Shown one piece after another: positions 1-6,409 of a DNA stretch of 9,590 nt; position 1 is the first letter of the stretch; every line of letters starts with the position of its first letter. The position numbers were made by a program, and so were the translations under genes. Under the pieces are notes generated by a model. It was given only the letters and a program-made list of their open reading frames with translations, searched no databases and was not told the origin of the DNA. The DNA comes from Minisyncoccota bacterium. Lineage in GTDB: Bacteria > Patescibacteriota > Minisyncoccia > Moranbacterales > GCA-2747515. Where the stretch lies: positions 1 to 9,590 of the forward strand of contig CALHMM010000028.1 in the NCBI GenBank assembly GCA_938034715.1. The letters run 5' to 3'.

Positions 1-216
1 ATAGAGAACGATCCAAATTGGGCATACGAAGGTGAGGCGTACAATGTGTACGGGACCCAGCAGCCAGGCTCAGTACCAACATACCGTTTCTATAGCGAAC
101 AGTATAAAGGTCACTTCTACACTACAAGTGAACAGGAAAAAGAAAATCTTGAGCAAAACGATCCTAACTGGGTATACGAAGGAATAGCTTGGTGGGTAGT
201 AGAGGAGGAAGTCTAG
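1..216 (+). CDS. C-terminal end of a protein with DUF5648-like repeats (5' end outside window)
   Basis: Frame 1 is open from the first base to a TAG at 214-216, giving the last 71 residues of a larger protein. Residues 26-67 hold the pattern YRFYS..YKGHFYTTSEQEKENL.....W.YEGIAWWV, which matches the DUF5648-type repeat (tyrosine-rich, with a conserved HFYT block and a W-x-YEG close). Residues 1-16 are the end of a previous copy: NDPNWAYEGEAYNV against NDPNWVYEGIAWWV, a period of 50 residues. In known proteins these repeats usually sit at the C-terminus of secreted or surface proteins, often beside peptidase or hydrolase domains. The catalytic part, if any, lies upstream and cannot be seen, so the function is open. 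The protein ends two residues after an EEE stretch, with no anchor or sorting signal. A terminator follows 20 bases after the stop. The family call is fairly sure; the role is not. Confidence 0.8.
   Translation: MENDPNWAYEGEAYNVYGTQQPGSVPTYRFYSEQYKGHFYTTSEQEKENLEQNDPNWVYEGIAWWVVEEEV
7..182 (+). repeat. Direct repeat of 26 bp with 150-bp period inside the DUF5648-like gene
   Basis: Bases 7-32 and 157-182 are near-identical copies that differ at a few mainly third-codon positions, exactly 150 bases apart. They are the coding trace of two adjacent 50-residue protein repeats. The closeness at the DNA level suggests recent duplication or gene conversion between repeat units, and copy number could vary between strains. 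Confidence 0.7.
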
Positions 217-236
217 AGAGATACACCAACAAACAG

Positions 237-262
237 AGCGCTACTATCTTGGTAGCGCTTTT
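237..262 (+). terminator. Intrinsic terminator of the DUF5648-repeat gene
   Basis: An 8-bp perfect stem, AGCGCTAC (237-244) with GTAGCGCT (252-259), encloses a 7-base loop. The last T of the stem begins a TTTT run (259-262). It starts 20 bases after the upstream stop codon. This is a classic Rho-independent terminator on the + strand. Confidence 0.85.
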
Positions 263-335
263 CGTTTAGCGGGTAGAAAAGTGATACTGAGTTCTCAAAC
301 ATGAAATACGAGGAATAGTGTGACACTTCAAGGTG

Positions 336-364
336 TTGACAAATATACACAAATAGTGTATGTT
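336..364 (+). promoter_or_regulatory. Sigma-70-type promoter of the small HTH gene
   Basis: A perfect -35 TTGACA (336-341) is followed by a 17-base spacer and a -10-like TATGTT (359-364, 4 of 6 consensus). The start of transcription would be near 371, leaving a leader of about 47 bases that contains a perfect ribosome binding site. It lies between a terminator and the gene start, where a promoter is expected. Confidence 0.65.
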
Positions 365-404
365 GATGATGTGTACAAATTACGTGCATATCACTCAACG
401 TCCT

Positions 405-410
405 AGGAGG
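405..410 (+). promoter_or_regulatory. Perfect Shine-Dalgarno AGGAGG
   Basis: AGGAGG lies 7 bases before the ATG at 418, which fixes the start of that gene. It is notable because no other gene in the window has a comparable site; the others start after A/T-rich leaders. Confidence 0.85.
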
Positions 411-417
411 ACACAAA

Positions 418-735
418 ATGAACAAGTACAGTTATGATCAGTTGGTAAATCACGTTCCGGAATGCACACGTAAAACTCTCGCTCATTTGTATGGCGGCAA
501 GACAGTCACTCAGAGTGCGGAGGAGCAAGGCATACACCTGCGAACAGCACAAAAACATGTCCAACGCATTGCCACAACGATTCGCGAACTCGGTGAGTCA
601 GATGCGGTCGCAGGAAACGTGACGCAGTATCTCGTTAAGGCAGACGCTCTATCGGCTGATGCAAGTGCAGCGCAGCTACCTGGTCAAAGTTCGGTTGAAC
701 AAGGCGCGCAACAGCCAGTTGCAGCAACCGGATAG
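418..735 (+). CDS. Small helix-turn-helix (LuxR/GerE-like) protein with Ala/Gln-rich tail
   Basis: A 105-residue protein. Residues about 12-57 read as a LuxR/GerE or sigma-region-4 type helix-turn-helix: TRKTLAHLYGG, then TQSAEEQGIHLRTAQKHVQRI (roughly 31-51), where IHLRTAQKHV fits the recognition helix. This predicts DNA binding in the cytoplasm. No receiver or ligand-binding domain precedes it. Residues 60-105 are a low-complexity tail rich in Ala, Gln, Ser and Gly, probably disordered. The gene stands alone between its own promoter and terminator, with a perfect AGGAGG. Its GC content, especially in the tail region, looks clearly higher than that of its neighbours, which may mean a different origin or selection for expression. 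It could regulate nearby surface genes or itself, but no operator can be assigned. The HTH call is good; the target and exact family are unknown. Confidence 0.75.
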   Translation: MNKYSYDQLVNHVPECTRKTLAHLYGGKTVTQSAEEQGIHLRTAQKHVQRIATTIRELGESDAVAGNVTQYLVKADALSADASAAQLPGQSSVEQGAQQPVAATG

Positions 736-755
736 TTGCAAGGTCTATCCTAGAC

Positions 756-802
756 AAGCCACTCGATACATGTGTATTATTGCATGTTGAGAGTGGCTTT
801 TT
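756..802 (+). terminator. Intrinsic terminator after the HTH gene
   Basis: A 9-bp perfect stem, AAGCCACTC (756-764) with GAGTGGCTT (791-799), runs into TTTTT (798-802). The 26-base loop holds a smaller hairpin, ACATG (768-772) with CATGT (783-787), so the structure is a stacked or branched hairpin. It begins 21 bases after the stop of the HTH gene. Confidence 0.8.
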
Positions 803-810
803 AACATGCA
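781..810. repeat. Inverted repeat overlapping the terminator
   Basis: TGCATGTT (781-788) and AACATGCA (803-810) form a perfect 8-bp inverted repeat. It uses the inner arm of the terminator loop and spans the right stem arm, so it cannot form together with the terminator hairpin. It may be chance, an antiterminator-like alternative fold, or a processing signal for the convergent transcript from the gene at 860-1477. Confidence 0.45.
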
Positions 811-859
811 AAATTCTCCCAGTCTTCACGTGATGCACTGCAGGTAACGTGAAAGGCAG

Positions 860-1477
860 TTACTTAGTATTTGTCTGGAGTTGATTCAACTGCTTGCGCA
901 CGAAAAATGGGAGCGCTCCACTAAAAACCGTCGCAATACCAGCAAGAATCATAATCCATTCGAAACCAAAAACGTCCCCTACGATACCCGTAAGGATTGA
1001 AGCGATACCGTAGACGATCTGCATTGCTGTCTCGTACATACCGATTGCGTGACCTTGCTGCTGTTTATCAATAGATCCATAAAAAAGTATTTTCCAAGAT
1101 CCGATATTGATCGCATGGCCTATAGCGATAAATATAATACAGACATAAACAGCCCAAAGATGTGTCACACTAAATAGTACAAAATACATACTACCTGTAA
1201 GGAGAGACGAACTGATCATACCCCACATCTCATCGATATATCCGACATGACGATCAAAGAATGCGCCAATTGGCAGTGCGAGCAATGCTCGAACAATTCT
1301 ATACACGCCATAAACGATGCCAACATGGGTAGCTGTACCACCATCAATATGCTGCGTAATAAAAAGTGCAAAAACTACCGCAACAAAAACATCAGCGCCC
1401 CAGAATGTAGCATCATTTAGTGTCAGGACAGACAACAATTTCTTATTCCTTCCTTTAAAAAAATAGAGATCTTTCAT
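860..1477 (-). CDS. Half-size MFS-type membrane transporter-like protein (six helices)
   Basis: With the ATG at 1477 the product has 205 residues. Six hydrophobic segments are visible: NDATFWGADVFVAVVFALFI, the stretch from HVGIVYGV to LPIGAFF, SSSLLTGSMYFVLFS, LWAVYVCIIFIAIG, the stretch from AMQIVYGI to TGIVG, and WIMILAGIATVFSGALPFFV. The loop after helix 2 reads GAFFDRHVG, close to the MFS motif A (G-x-x-x-D-R-x-G). It therefore resembles the N-terminal half of an MFS carrier, whose usual length is about 400 residues. A C-terminal half is not encoded: the frame ends in TAA and only a terminator and the HTH gene follow. An in-frame GTG at 1522 would add 15 residues but reaches into the divergent promoter region; neither start has a Shine-Dalgarno. 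It may work as a homodimer or be a relic. The substrate cannot be told. Fold call fairly sure. Confidence 0.75.
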   Translation of the reverse strand: MKDLYFFKGRNKKLLSVLTLNDATFWGADVFVAVVFALFITQHIDGGTATHVGIVYGVYRIVRALLALPIGAFFDRHVGYIDEMWGMISSSLLTGSMYFVLFSVTHLWAVYVCIIFIAIGHAINIGSWKILFYGSIDKQQQGHAIGMYETAMQIVYGIASILTGIVGDVFGFEWIMILAGIATVFSGALPFFVRKQLNQLQTNTK

Positions 1478-1531
1478 TTTAATTTTCTTTATATTTGTGA
1501 TTCTGTTATATGACCCCGTCACAAACCAACA

Positions 1532-1540
1532 TGATATACT
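1532..1540 (+). promoter_or_regulatory. Extended -10 promoter of the phospholipase D-like gene
   Basis: TGATATACT is an extended -10 (TGn plus TATACT, 5 of 6) about 50 bases before the ATG at 1590, predicting a leader of roughly 43 bases. The -35 side is poor (ATGACC at 1510-1515, spacing 19). It lies in the 112-base space between the two divergent genes. No convincing promoter for the leftward MFS-like gene was found. Confidence 0.4.
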
Positions 1541-1589
1541 ATTACATACACAATACTGGACAAGGCATTATTATACAATTATAACAAAA

Positions 1590-3068
1590 ATGAAGAAAAA
1601 ACGTATTTTAGTAGTATCTCTTACATTTTTATTATGCATTATCGTGGGTTTGTGGCATATATATAAACCATTGCCAAATGGCATCAGCGCACAAGGAGAA
1701 GTTCACTCGATTTCTGGTGATGATATCACCTTTCTCTCAGATATTACATATCTCGACAAAGACGGTCAGAGAGTCTCTGAGCAAGAAATCTTCCCAGAGG
1801 TTTTTGCGATGATTGATGAGGCGCAGGAGTATATTCTCATAGATATGTTTCTTTTTAATGATATGTTGGGAACAGCGACAGAATCCTATAAGGGATTGTC
1901 TGGTGAACTAACGCAAAAACTACTCGCTAAAAAGCAATCCTCGCCAGATATAAGCATTACATTTATCACAGATCCTATTAATACCGTCTACGGCGGGGAC
2001 ACATCGCAGCACATAAATGCTATGCAGCAAGCAGGTATAAATGTCATAATTACGGATGTCAAGAAATTAAGGGACTCCAATCCAGTGTACAGCGCACCAT
2101 GGCGCATTTTTGGTCAATGGTGGGGAAATAGTTCCAGTGGGGGGTGGTTACCACATGTGATGGATGCAAGACGTGGAAAACTTACACTACGAACATATCT
2201 ACGATTATTTAACTTCAAGGCAAATCATAGAAAAATCATGATAGCTGATTACCAGAGAGGACAGAAATCAGGTATTGCTACACTCGTCACAAGTGCAAAT
2301 CCACACGATGGATCCAGTGCGCATAGTAACGTTGCATTACGTATTGACTCCGCTCTATGGAGCGATGTACTGCGCTCAGAGCAAGCAGTTGCAGATTTCT
2401 CTGACGCTACTATACCAAATCCTCCCATCCAACTAAGTAATCAAAATACAAAAGTAAAGCAGCAAGTAGAAGGTGATATAGCAACTGTGCGGTTGCTCAC
2501 TGAGGGCAAAATAAAAAATGCTTTAGTTCGTCAAATAAATGCAAGTAAGGCTGGAGACCAGATCGATATGATGATGTTCTATCTAAGTGATAGAGATATC
2601 GTAAAAGCGATAAAAGATGCAGGTGATAGAGGTGTAAAAATCAGAATGATCCTCGATCCAAATAAGGATGCCTTCGGCAGAGAGAAAAATGGCGTTCCAA
2701 ATCGACAAATCGCTCATGAAATCATCTCTAATGGAGGAGATGTAAGTGTGCGGTGGTGCAACACACACGGTGAGCAGTGTCACGCGAAGATGACACTCTT
2801 TACTTCCGGTGAAGCCGCCACTATAATCATGGGTTCTGCTAATCTTACTCGCCGCAACATTGGTGACTACAATCTCGAAACAAATGTCATTGTAAAGTCA
2901 TCGAGACAAACCCGAGCGATCAAAGATGCAAATGAATTATTTACGTCACACTGGGAAAATAGGAACCAGAGGCAATACACTTTAGACTATCAAGCATACA
3001 GTGATGAAAGTATATCAAAAATGATTCTCTATAAGTTCATGGAAGCGACAGGACTCAGTAGTTTCTAG
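1590..3068 (+). CDS. Membrane-anchored phospholipase D / cardiolipin synthase-like protein
   Basis: A 492-residue product. The ATG at 1590 was chosen because it gives a standard signal anchor (MKKKR, then a hydrophobic helix at 6-23). An upstream in-frame ATG at 1497 would add 31 polar residues and overlap the divergent gene. Two PLD-type domains follow. The first has H213-x-K215-x4-D220 with S235 and N237 of the TSANPHDG block, an intact HKD motif. The second has H398-x-K400, but the motif Asp is replaced by T405, while GSANLT (415-420) and the NLE at 428-430 are kept. Relatives transfer phosphatidyl groups (cardiolipin or PG synthesis) or hydrolyse phosphodiesters. The anchor places the domains outside the membrane. 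C390 and C397 lie just before the second catalytic His and could form a disulfide. A 22-base stretch after the first barrel strand (WRIFGQWWGN) is rich in Trp and may contact lipid. The superfamily is sure; the reaction is not. Confidence 0.85.
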   Translation: MKKKRILVVSLTFLLCIIVGLWHIYKPLPNGISAQGEVHSISGDDITFLSDITYLDKDGQRVSEQEIFPEVFAMIDEAQEYILIDMFLFNDMLGTATESYKGLSGELTQKLLAKKQSSPDISITFITDPINTVYGGDTSQHINAMQQAGINVIITDVKKLRDSNPVYSAPWRIFGQWWGNSSSGGWLPHVMDARRGKLTLRTYLRLFNFKANHRKIMIADYQRGQKSGIATLVTSANPHDGSSAHSNVALRIDSALWSDVLRSEQAVADFSDATIPNPPIQLSNQNTKVKQQVEGDIATVRLLTEGKIKNALVRQINASKAGDQIDMMMFYLSDRDIVKAIKDAGDRGVKIRMILDPNKDAFGREKNGVPNRQIAHEIISNGGDVSVRWCNTHGEQCHAKMTLFTSGEAATIIMGSANLTRRNIGDYNLETNVIVKSSRQTRAIKDANELFTSHWENRNQRQYTLDYQAYSDESISKMILYKFMEATGLSSF

Positions 3069-3122
3069 ATCTGCACAATTACCCAGACGAAGCCACTGCT
3101 ACAGTTTTTATGAGAGTATTGA

Positions 3123-3137
3123 GGGTGTCTGACACCC
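3123..3137. repeat. REP-like palindrome GGGTGTC-T-GACACCC
   Basis: A perfect 7-bp inverted repeat around a single central base in the 100-base gap between two convergent genes. As RNA it folds as a 6-bp GC-rich stem with a 3-base loop on either strand. Neither side has a T-run, so it is a poor intrinsic terminator. It could be a REP-type element, a transcript 3'-end stabiliser for both genes, or a protein binding site. Confidence 0.6.
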
Positions 3138-3168
3138 AAAGACTATGACACCACCTCTTAAAATTGGT

Positions 3169-6100
3169 CTACTGTATATTATTTACTAGGCTTAGTGACA
3201 TTACGCTATCGCCACCAGCGAGATACGCCATATCCTTGCTCTCATCAACACTAAATGAAATAACATCGCGTAATTGCTCGTGTACAAATGATTCTTCCAA
3301 CCTGAGCGTCTGAGGATTTAACTTGTGAATAGTAAAGTTGGCGGTGTCTAAAACCCATAAATTTTGCATTTCTTGTGTTTTGTAGATGAATCGCGCTTTG
3401 ACATTTTCTGGCGAAGAAGTGGGGAGGAGTATGCCAGCTTCAAAAGCAAGGATTTTATCATCTTTTGCGACAAAGACATTGCCGTCAACGCTGAGTGATG
3501 TGAGATCATCGATTGCGGTAGAATCCTTGATCCATTCTGTAGGTGAGACAAAGCCACCAATACTACGTTCAAAACGTGTAATACCATCATTGGTAGCAGT
3601 ATAAAACTTTTGTTGATAAGAGCTCATCGTTAGGATTTCATTGTGATCCAGTGGAGTTGAAACAGTTTGTTTATTGAAGACTCCGTTCGAAGGATTGTAA
3701 GCATATAACACATTTGAATCCGTCAAGAAGAAGATGAGGTTTAAGTCATCAATCGGAGCAATATCTTTTATGTTACCTGAATCTTTAGGAAGAGCGATTG
3801 TTTCGACATTTTTCTCCCCAACGCGCAAAAGGGAAGTATCTGTAGCGAAATAAGCTGTGTCTTTGAAAATAAAGCTGTGCGACGCGCTAGTTTTTTCTAG
3901 GAGTGCAGATGGATCAGGAACAGTTTTGGTGGGCTCGGGTATAGTCAATTCTTCCTGTACAGTTTCGCCAAGATTTTCCTGTAGAGTCCTTTGCTCTAGT
4001 AGGGCTGCAGCTTCCTCTCCTTGATTTACAGTTATAATGTTCCTATAAAACGGGTAGATGATCGATACTAAAAGGATAGCGCCCAATATCGCCTTAACGA
4101 CAATACTACTAATGCCCGATCCTTGCATATAACCAGCTACGGTTCTCGTTTTTCGAGACAGCTTATCATCAGATTTCTCAGCGGGAGCGCTGAGGCCCAT
4201 ATCTTTTGATAGATTGTCGTCTATCTCAGAGGCTGCAGAGGTATGTCTGTGATCAGCAGTTTCTTGCTTGAAAATCCGAGAAAGAAAGTGTCTGATTTTT
4301 TGAAAAAATGGCGTAAAACGAGACAATTGTGAACGCGTGAAATTTGCAATTTTCGCTAATGGTGATTGGTCTCTCTCATCAAAATCAACAATGGGTTGTT
4401 CTTCGCCGTAGAGTTCATCGAGTACTGAAAAGCGATCATCATCAGTTGGCGCTTTGTTAGTATTTTTCTCGCTTGATCGAGCCACAGCAGACATACGAAC
4501 TGCTTTTGCCCTAGATTTTTTTACGATCGAAGGATTTGATGTGGCAGTGTCTTGATCTTCGGGCTTTTCTTTCTTTTTGCGGGACACCTTAGAAAGATTG
4601 GGAGATTCCTCAACTACGCCATCATCTATTGGAGTGCTTTCAATTTGCTCAGTGTACACCCAGGAAGATGGAAGATGTGATAATAATTTCGCATATGCGC
4701 TTGAAAGCCACATGCGAGTTTTTTGAATAAGAGTAGTAGTAGAAGTACCAAAGCTCGCTGACCGAAAATGGTTTTTTACTGGGGCAACAAGCCCGAGGAA
4801 CGTCTTTTTTATTTTTTCTTGAAAATCTGTGATAGAGAATGTCGCAGCAGGTGAGCTACTCATTTTTTCAGACGTATCAACAGCGATATTTGAAGTATCA
4901 TCAGAGACTTTTTCTGGAATGTCGGCGACCACTTCATCCACAGTCTTTGTCTCTAGATCCGCAGGAGACTCTTTCTGATTTGGTTTCATTTTATCTGCCA
5001 ATACGCCAAATACTGCAGGTAGTTGTGAGAAAAAATGAGAGATATTTTGCCACATGGATCTAGTCCACTTCTTAAGAAAATAGAAAAAATCACTCAAATA
5101 ATCCTTCACATTGTCGATGTGCGGATTGATCGTAGAAGACGATTTTTCATGAGAATCACCAGAAACATAGATATGACCTGTTCTCTTATCGACGTATTCA
5201 TCGCCATGATCGTTCTGCACGTCATCTGTAGGGGTACTCTTTTTTTGTGAGATGGGATTTTTCTTTGCTCTCACACTAGGGCTTGGTTCTATATCTGTCG
5301 ATCCATCAGGGATGTAATGAGATTTCTTTTTGTCCGTTGAATAGTGCTGTGCGCTAAAGGCGTTTTCAGGGATGATAATCTCCTCCTCTTGCACAGCATC
5401 TTTACTGGATAAAGGGAAATCAGCATTTGAAGTAATCTCGCGCGACTTCTGTATGATTCGCTTATCACTTTGTTGCTTCTCACTAATAGTAATGATTTGA
5501 GTTGAGGCCATCTGACATTCATTTGTCAGGACTGTAGAAACAAATTGGAAGAATTCATCATCATCAAACCGCGTGAGATTTTTCTCCAGCTCCTCGTGCG
5601 GGACCAAATCCAAGAGCTCACTAGATGTAAGGATGAGTTTGTCTCCAGCGATCAGTTGACCGCTTGCAGTGTCTACAAATGTTTTGAGTGGATTTGGGGA
5701 GGCTTGTTCTGGCGAGAGACCTTCACTTATGTCGATGAGCTCACCGTCTCGCATCAACAGAACCAAGCCACCACCAGTAACGCTAAAGTGAATCGTAGTA
5801 TCATCATAGGTGCACAGCACGCTATCTAGCATACCGATCCAGTTGATATTGTCATTTTTTGCTAGTTCTGCAAGTGCTCTGTTTGTATGATGCAGTGCAG
5901 CTATAAAGCTCTCACTCATCGAACGCTTGGATTGTGAGAAATACTCCTTTTTAAATTCAGCATTCAAAAAATGAACAATGTGCGCACTCCATGAGCTCTT
6001 ATCACGCACCATAAAAAAACCGCAGATTGTACCGAGGTGCTTTTGGGTAAAATTACGAGGCGCAAAATTGATTTGCTCTATATAGGTCCGTTGTTTTGCT

Positions 6101-6204
6101 GAAGATGCGACAAAAACATCTACGATATCCATCACAAGAACTTTTGGTAGAGTTTTACGAGTGCCCGTAGATTTCTTACGAGTATTTTTTTTTGGACTAG
6201 ACAT
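3169..6204 (-). CDS. Large membrane protein: degenerate PP2C-like domain, amphipathic linker, TM helix, beta-propeller-like C-terminus
   Basis: A 1011-residue product starting at the ATG at 6204, with no Shine-Dalgarno. Residues about 20-240 fit the PPM/PP2C phosphatase fold: FFMVRDKS where active enzymes have VADGMGG, then SVTGGGLVLLMRDGEL (141-156) where they have a GDSR-Y-L-x-RDGEL block, then LTSSELLDLV (192-201) where they have CSDGLTD. The metal-binding DG and GDSR aspartates are thus lost, so the domain is probably a pseudophosphatase. Residues 240-690 are charged, Ser/Lys/Glu-rich linker containing amphipathic aromatic/basic segments near 366-402, 461-481, 492-515 and 616-645. One TM helix lies at about 699-719, after KLSRKTR, so the N-terminus should be inside. 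Residues about 775-1010 show WD/PQQ-like strand repeats (for example NLWVLDTANFTIHKLNPQTL) and probably form a propeller outside. The gene is monocistronic. Likely a transmembrane sensor or scaffold; partner unknown. Confidence 0.8.
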   Translation of the reverse strand: MSSPKKNTRKKSTGTRKTLPKVLVMDIVDVFVASSAKQRTYIEQINFAPRNFTQKHLGTICGFFMVRDKSSWSAHIVHFLNAEFKKEYFSQSKRSMSESFIAALHHTNRALAELAKNDNINWIGMLDSVLCTYDDTTIHFSVTGGGLVLLMRDGELIDISEGLSPEQASPNPLKTFVDTASGQLIAGDKLILTSSELLDLVPHEELEKNLTRFDDDEFFQFVSTVLTNECQMASTQIITISEKQQSDKRIIQKSREITSNADFPLSSKDAVQEEEIIIPENAFSAQHYSTDKKKSHYIPDGSTDIEPSPSVRAKKNPISQKKSTPTDDVQNDHGDEYVDKRTGHIYVSGDSHEKSSSTINPHIDNVKDYLSDFFYFLKKWTRSMWQNISHFFSQLPAVFGVLADKMKPNQKESPADLETKTVDEVVADIPEKVSDDTSNIAVDTSEKMSSSPAATFSITDFQEKIKKTFLGLVAPVKNHFRSASFGTSTTTLIQKTRMWLSSAYAKLLSHLPSSWVYTEQIESTPIDDGVVEESPNLSKVSRKKKEKPEDQDTATSNPSIVKKSRAKAVRMSAVARSSEKNTNKAPTDDDRFSVLDELYGEEQPIVDFDERDQSPLAKIANFTRSQLSRFTPFFQKIRHFLSRIFKQETADHRHTSAASEIDDNLSKDMGLSAPAEKSDDKLSRKTRTVAGYMQGSGISSIVVKAILGAILLVSIIYPFYRNIITVNQGEEAAALLEQRTLQENLGETVQEELTIPEPTKTVPDPSALLEKTSASHSFIFKDTAYFATDTSLLRVGEKNVETIALPKDSGNIKDIAPIDDLNLIFFLTDSNVLYAYNPSNGVFNKQTVSTPLDHNEILTMSSYQQKFYTATNDGITRFERSIGGFVSPTEWIKDSTAIDDLTSLSVDGNVFVAKDDKILAFEAGILLPTSSPENVKARFIYKTQEMQNLWVLDTANFTIHKLNPQTLRLEESFVHEQLRDVISFSVDESKDMAYLAGGDSVMSLSLVNNIQ

Positions 6205-6251
6205 GTAATCGTATCTTAGACTCTATCACGCTTCCCATAGGTTTGTATACT

Positions 6252-6257
6252 ATTATA
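6252..6257 (-). promoter_or_regulatory. Leftward -10 element TATAAT of the PP2C-like gene
   Basis: On the minus strand the sequence reads CTGTATAATAG (6260 down to 6250), a perfect TATAAT. The start would be near 6245, giving a leader of about 41 bases. The -35 is weak at 16-18 base spacing. The same 11 bases recur on the + strand at 8396-8406 before another gene, which supports its being a real promoter core. Confidence 0.55.
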
Positions 6258-6355
6258 CAGCAGTCTCAGACTCTAGGCTAATACGTTTTTTGCTTTTCTA
6301 TGAGTAAAAAGCGAGGAAATGTGGATCGAAATACTCCAGATTGATCAATTTTCAC

Positions 6356-6361
6356 TATAAT
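6356..6361 (+). promoter_or_regulatory. Rightward perfect TATAAT in the divergent region
   Basis: A perfect -10 hexamer, TATAAT, without a good -35 at normal spacing (TTGATC at 6341 is only 9 bases away). It would start a transcript near 6368, about 160 bases before the gene at 6531. It could be a distal promoter or drive a non-coding transcript. Confidence 0.3.
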
Positions 6362-6380
6362 GACCTGAGAACGCCAATTC

Positions 6381-6409
6381 TTGAGTTTTTAAGCGGACCA
6401 TAGTACACT
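6381..6409 (+). promoter_or_regulatory. Possible promoter of the wHTH-nucleotidyltransferase-like gene
   Basis: TTGAGT (6381-6386), a 17-base spacer and TACACT (6404-6409) match the consensus 4 of 6 in each hexamer. The leader would be about 115 bases and includes the AATGCTA/TAGCATT inverted repeat (6437-6468), which could be an operator or leader hairpin. Confidence 0.35.

Noticed and set aside
213..425. Minus-strand open frame of 70 codons
   Set aside because: It covers the terminator, promoter and Shine-Dalgarno of + strand genes and encodes no recognisable domain.
825..853. Inverted repeat TTCACGT/ACGTGAA as terminator of the leftward MFS-like gene
   Set aside because: A 7-bp stem exists, but no T-run follows on the minus strand and the loop is long; it may be chance.
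1497..1589. Upstream in-frame ATG that would extend the PLD-like protein by 31 residues
   Set aside because: The extension is polar, would hide the signal anchor from the N-terminus and would put the start upstream of the best promoter and into the divergent gene's 5' end.
860..3068. Mobile element or toxin-antitoxin module
   Set aside because: No transposase, integrase, terminal repeats or toxin-like small gene pair is present; the PLD-like protein has a membrane anchor, unlike PLD-type nucleases of mobile elements.
4839..5829. Several + strand open frames of 70-95 codons inside the large minus-strand gene
   Set aside because: They lie antisense to a continuous 1011-codon frame with recognisable domains, have no ribosome site and no protein-like pattern.
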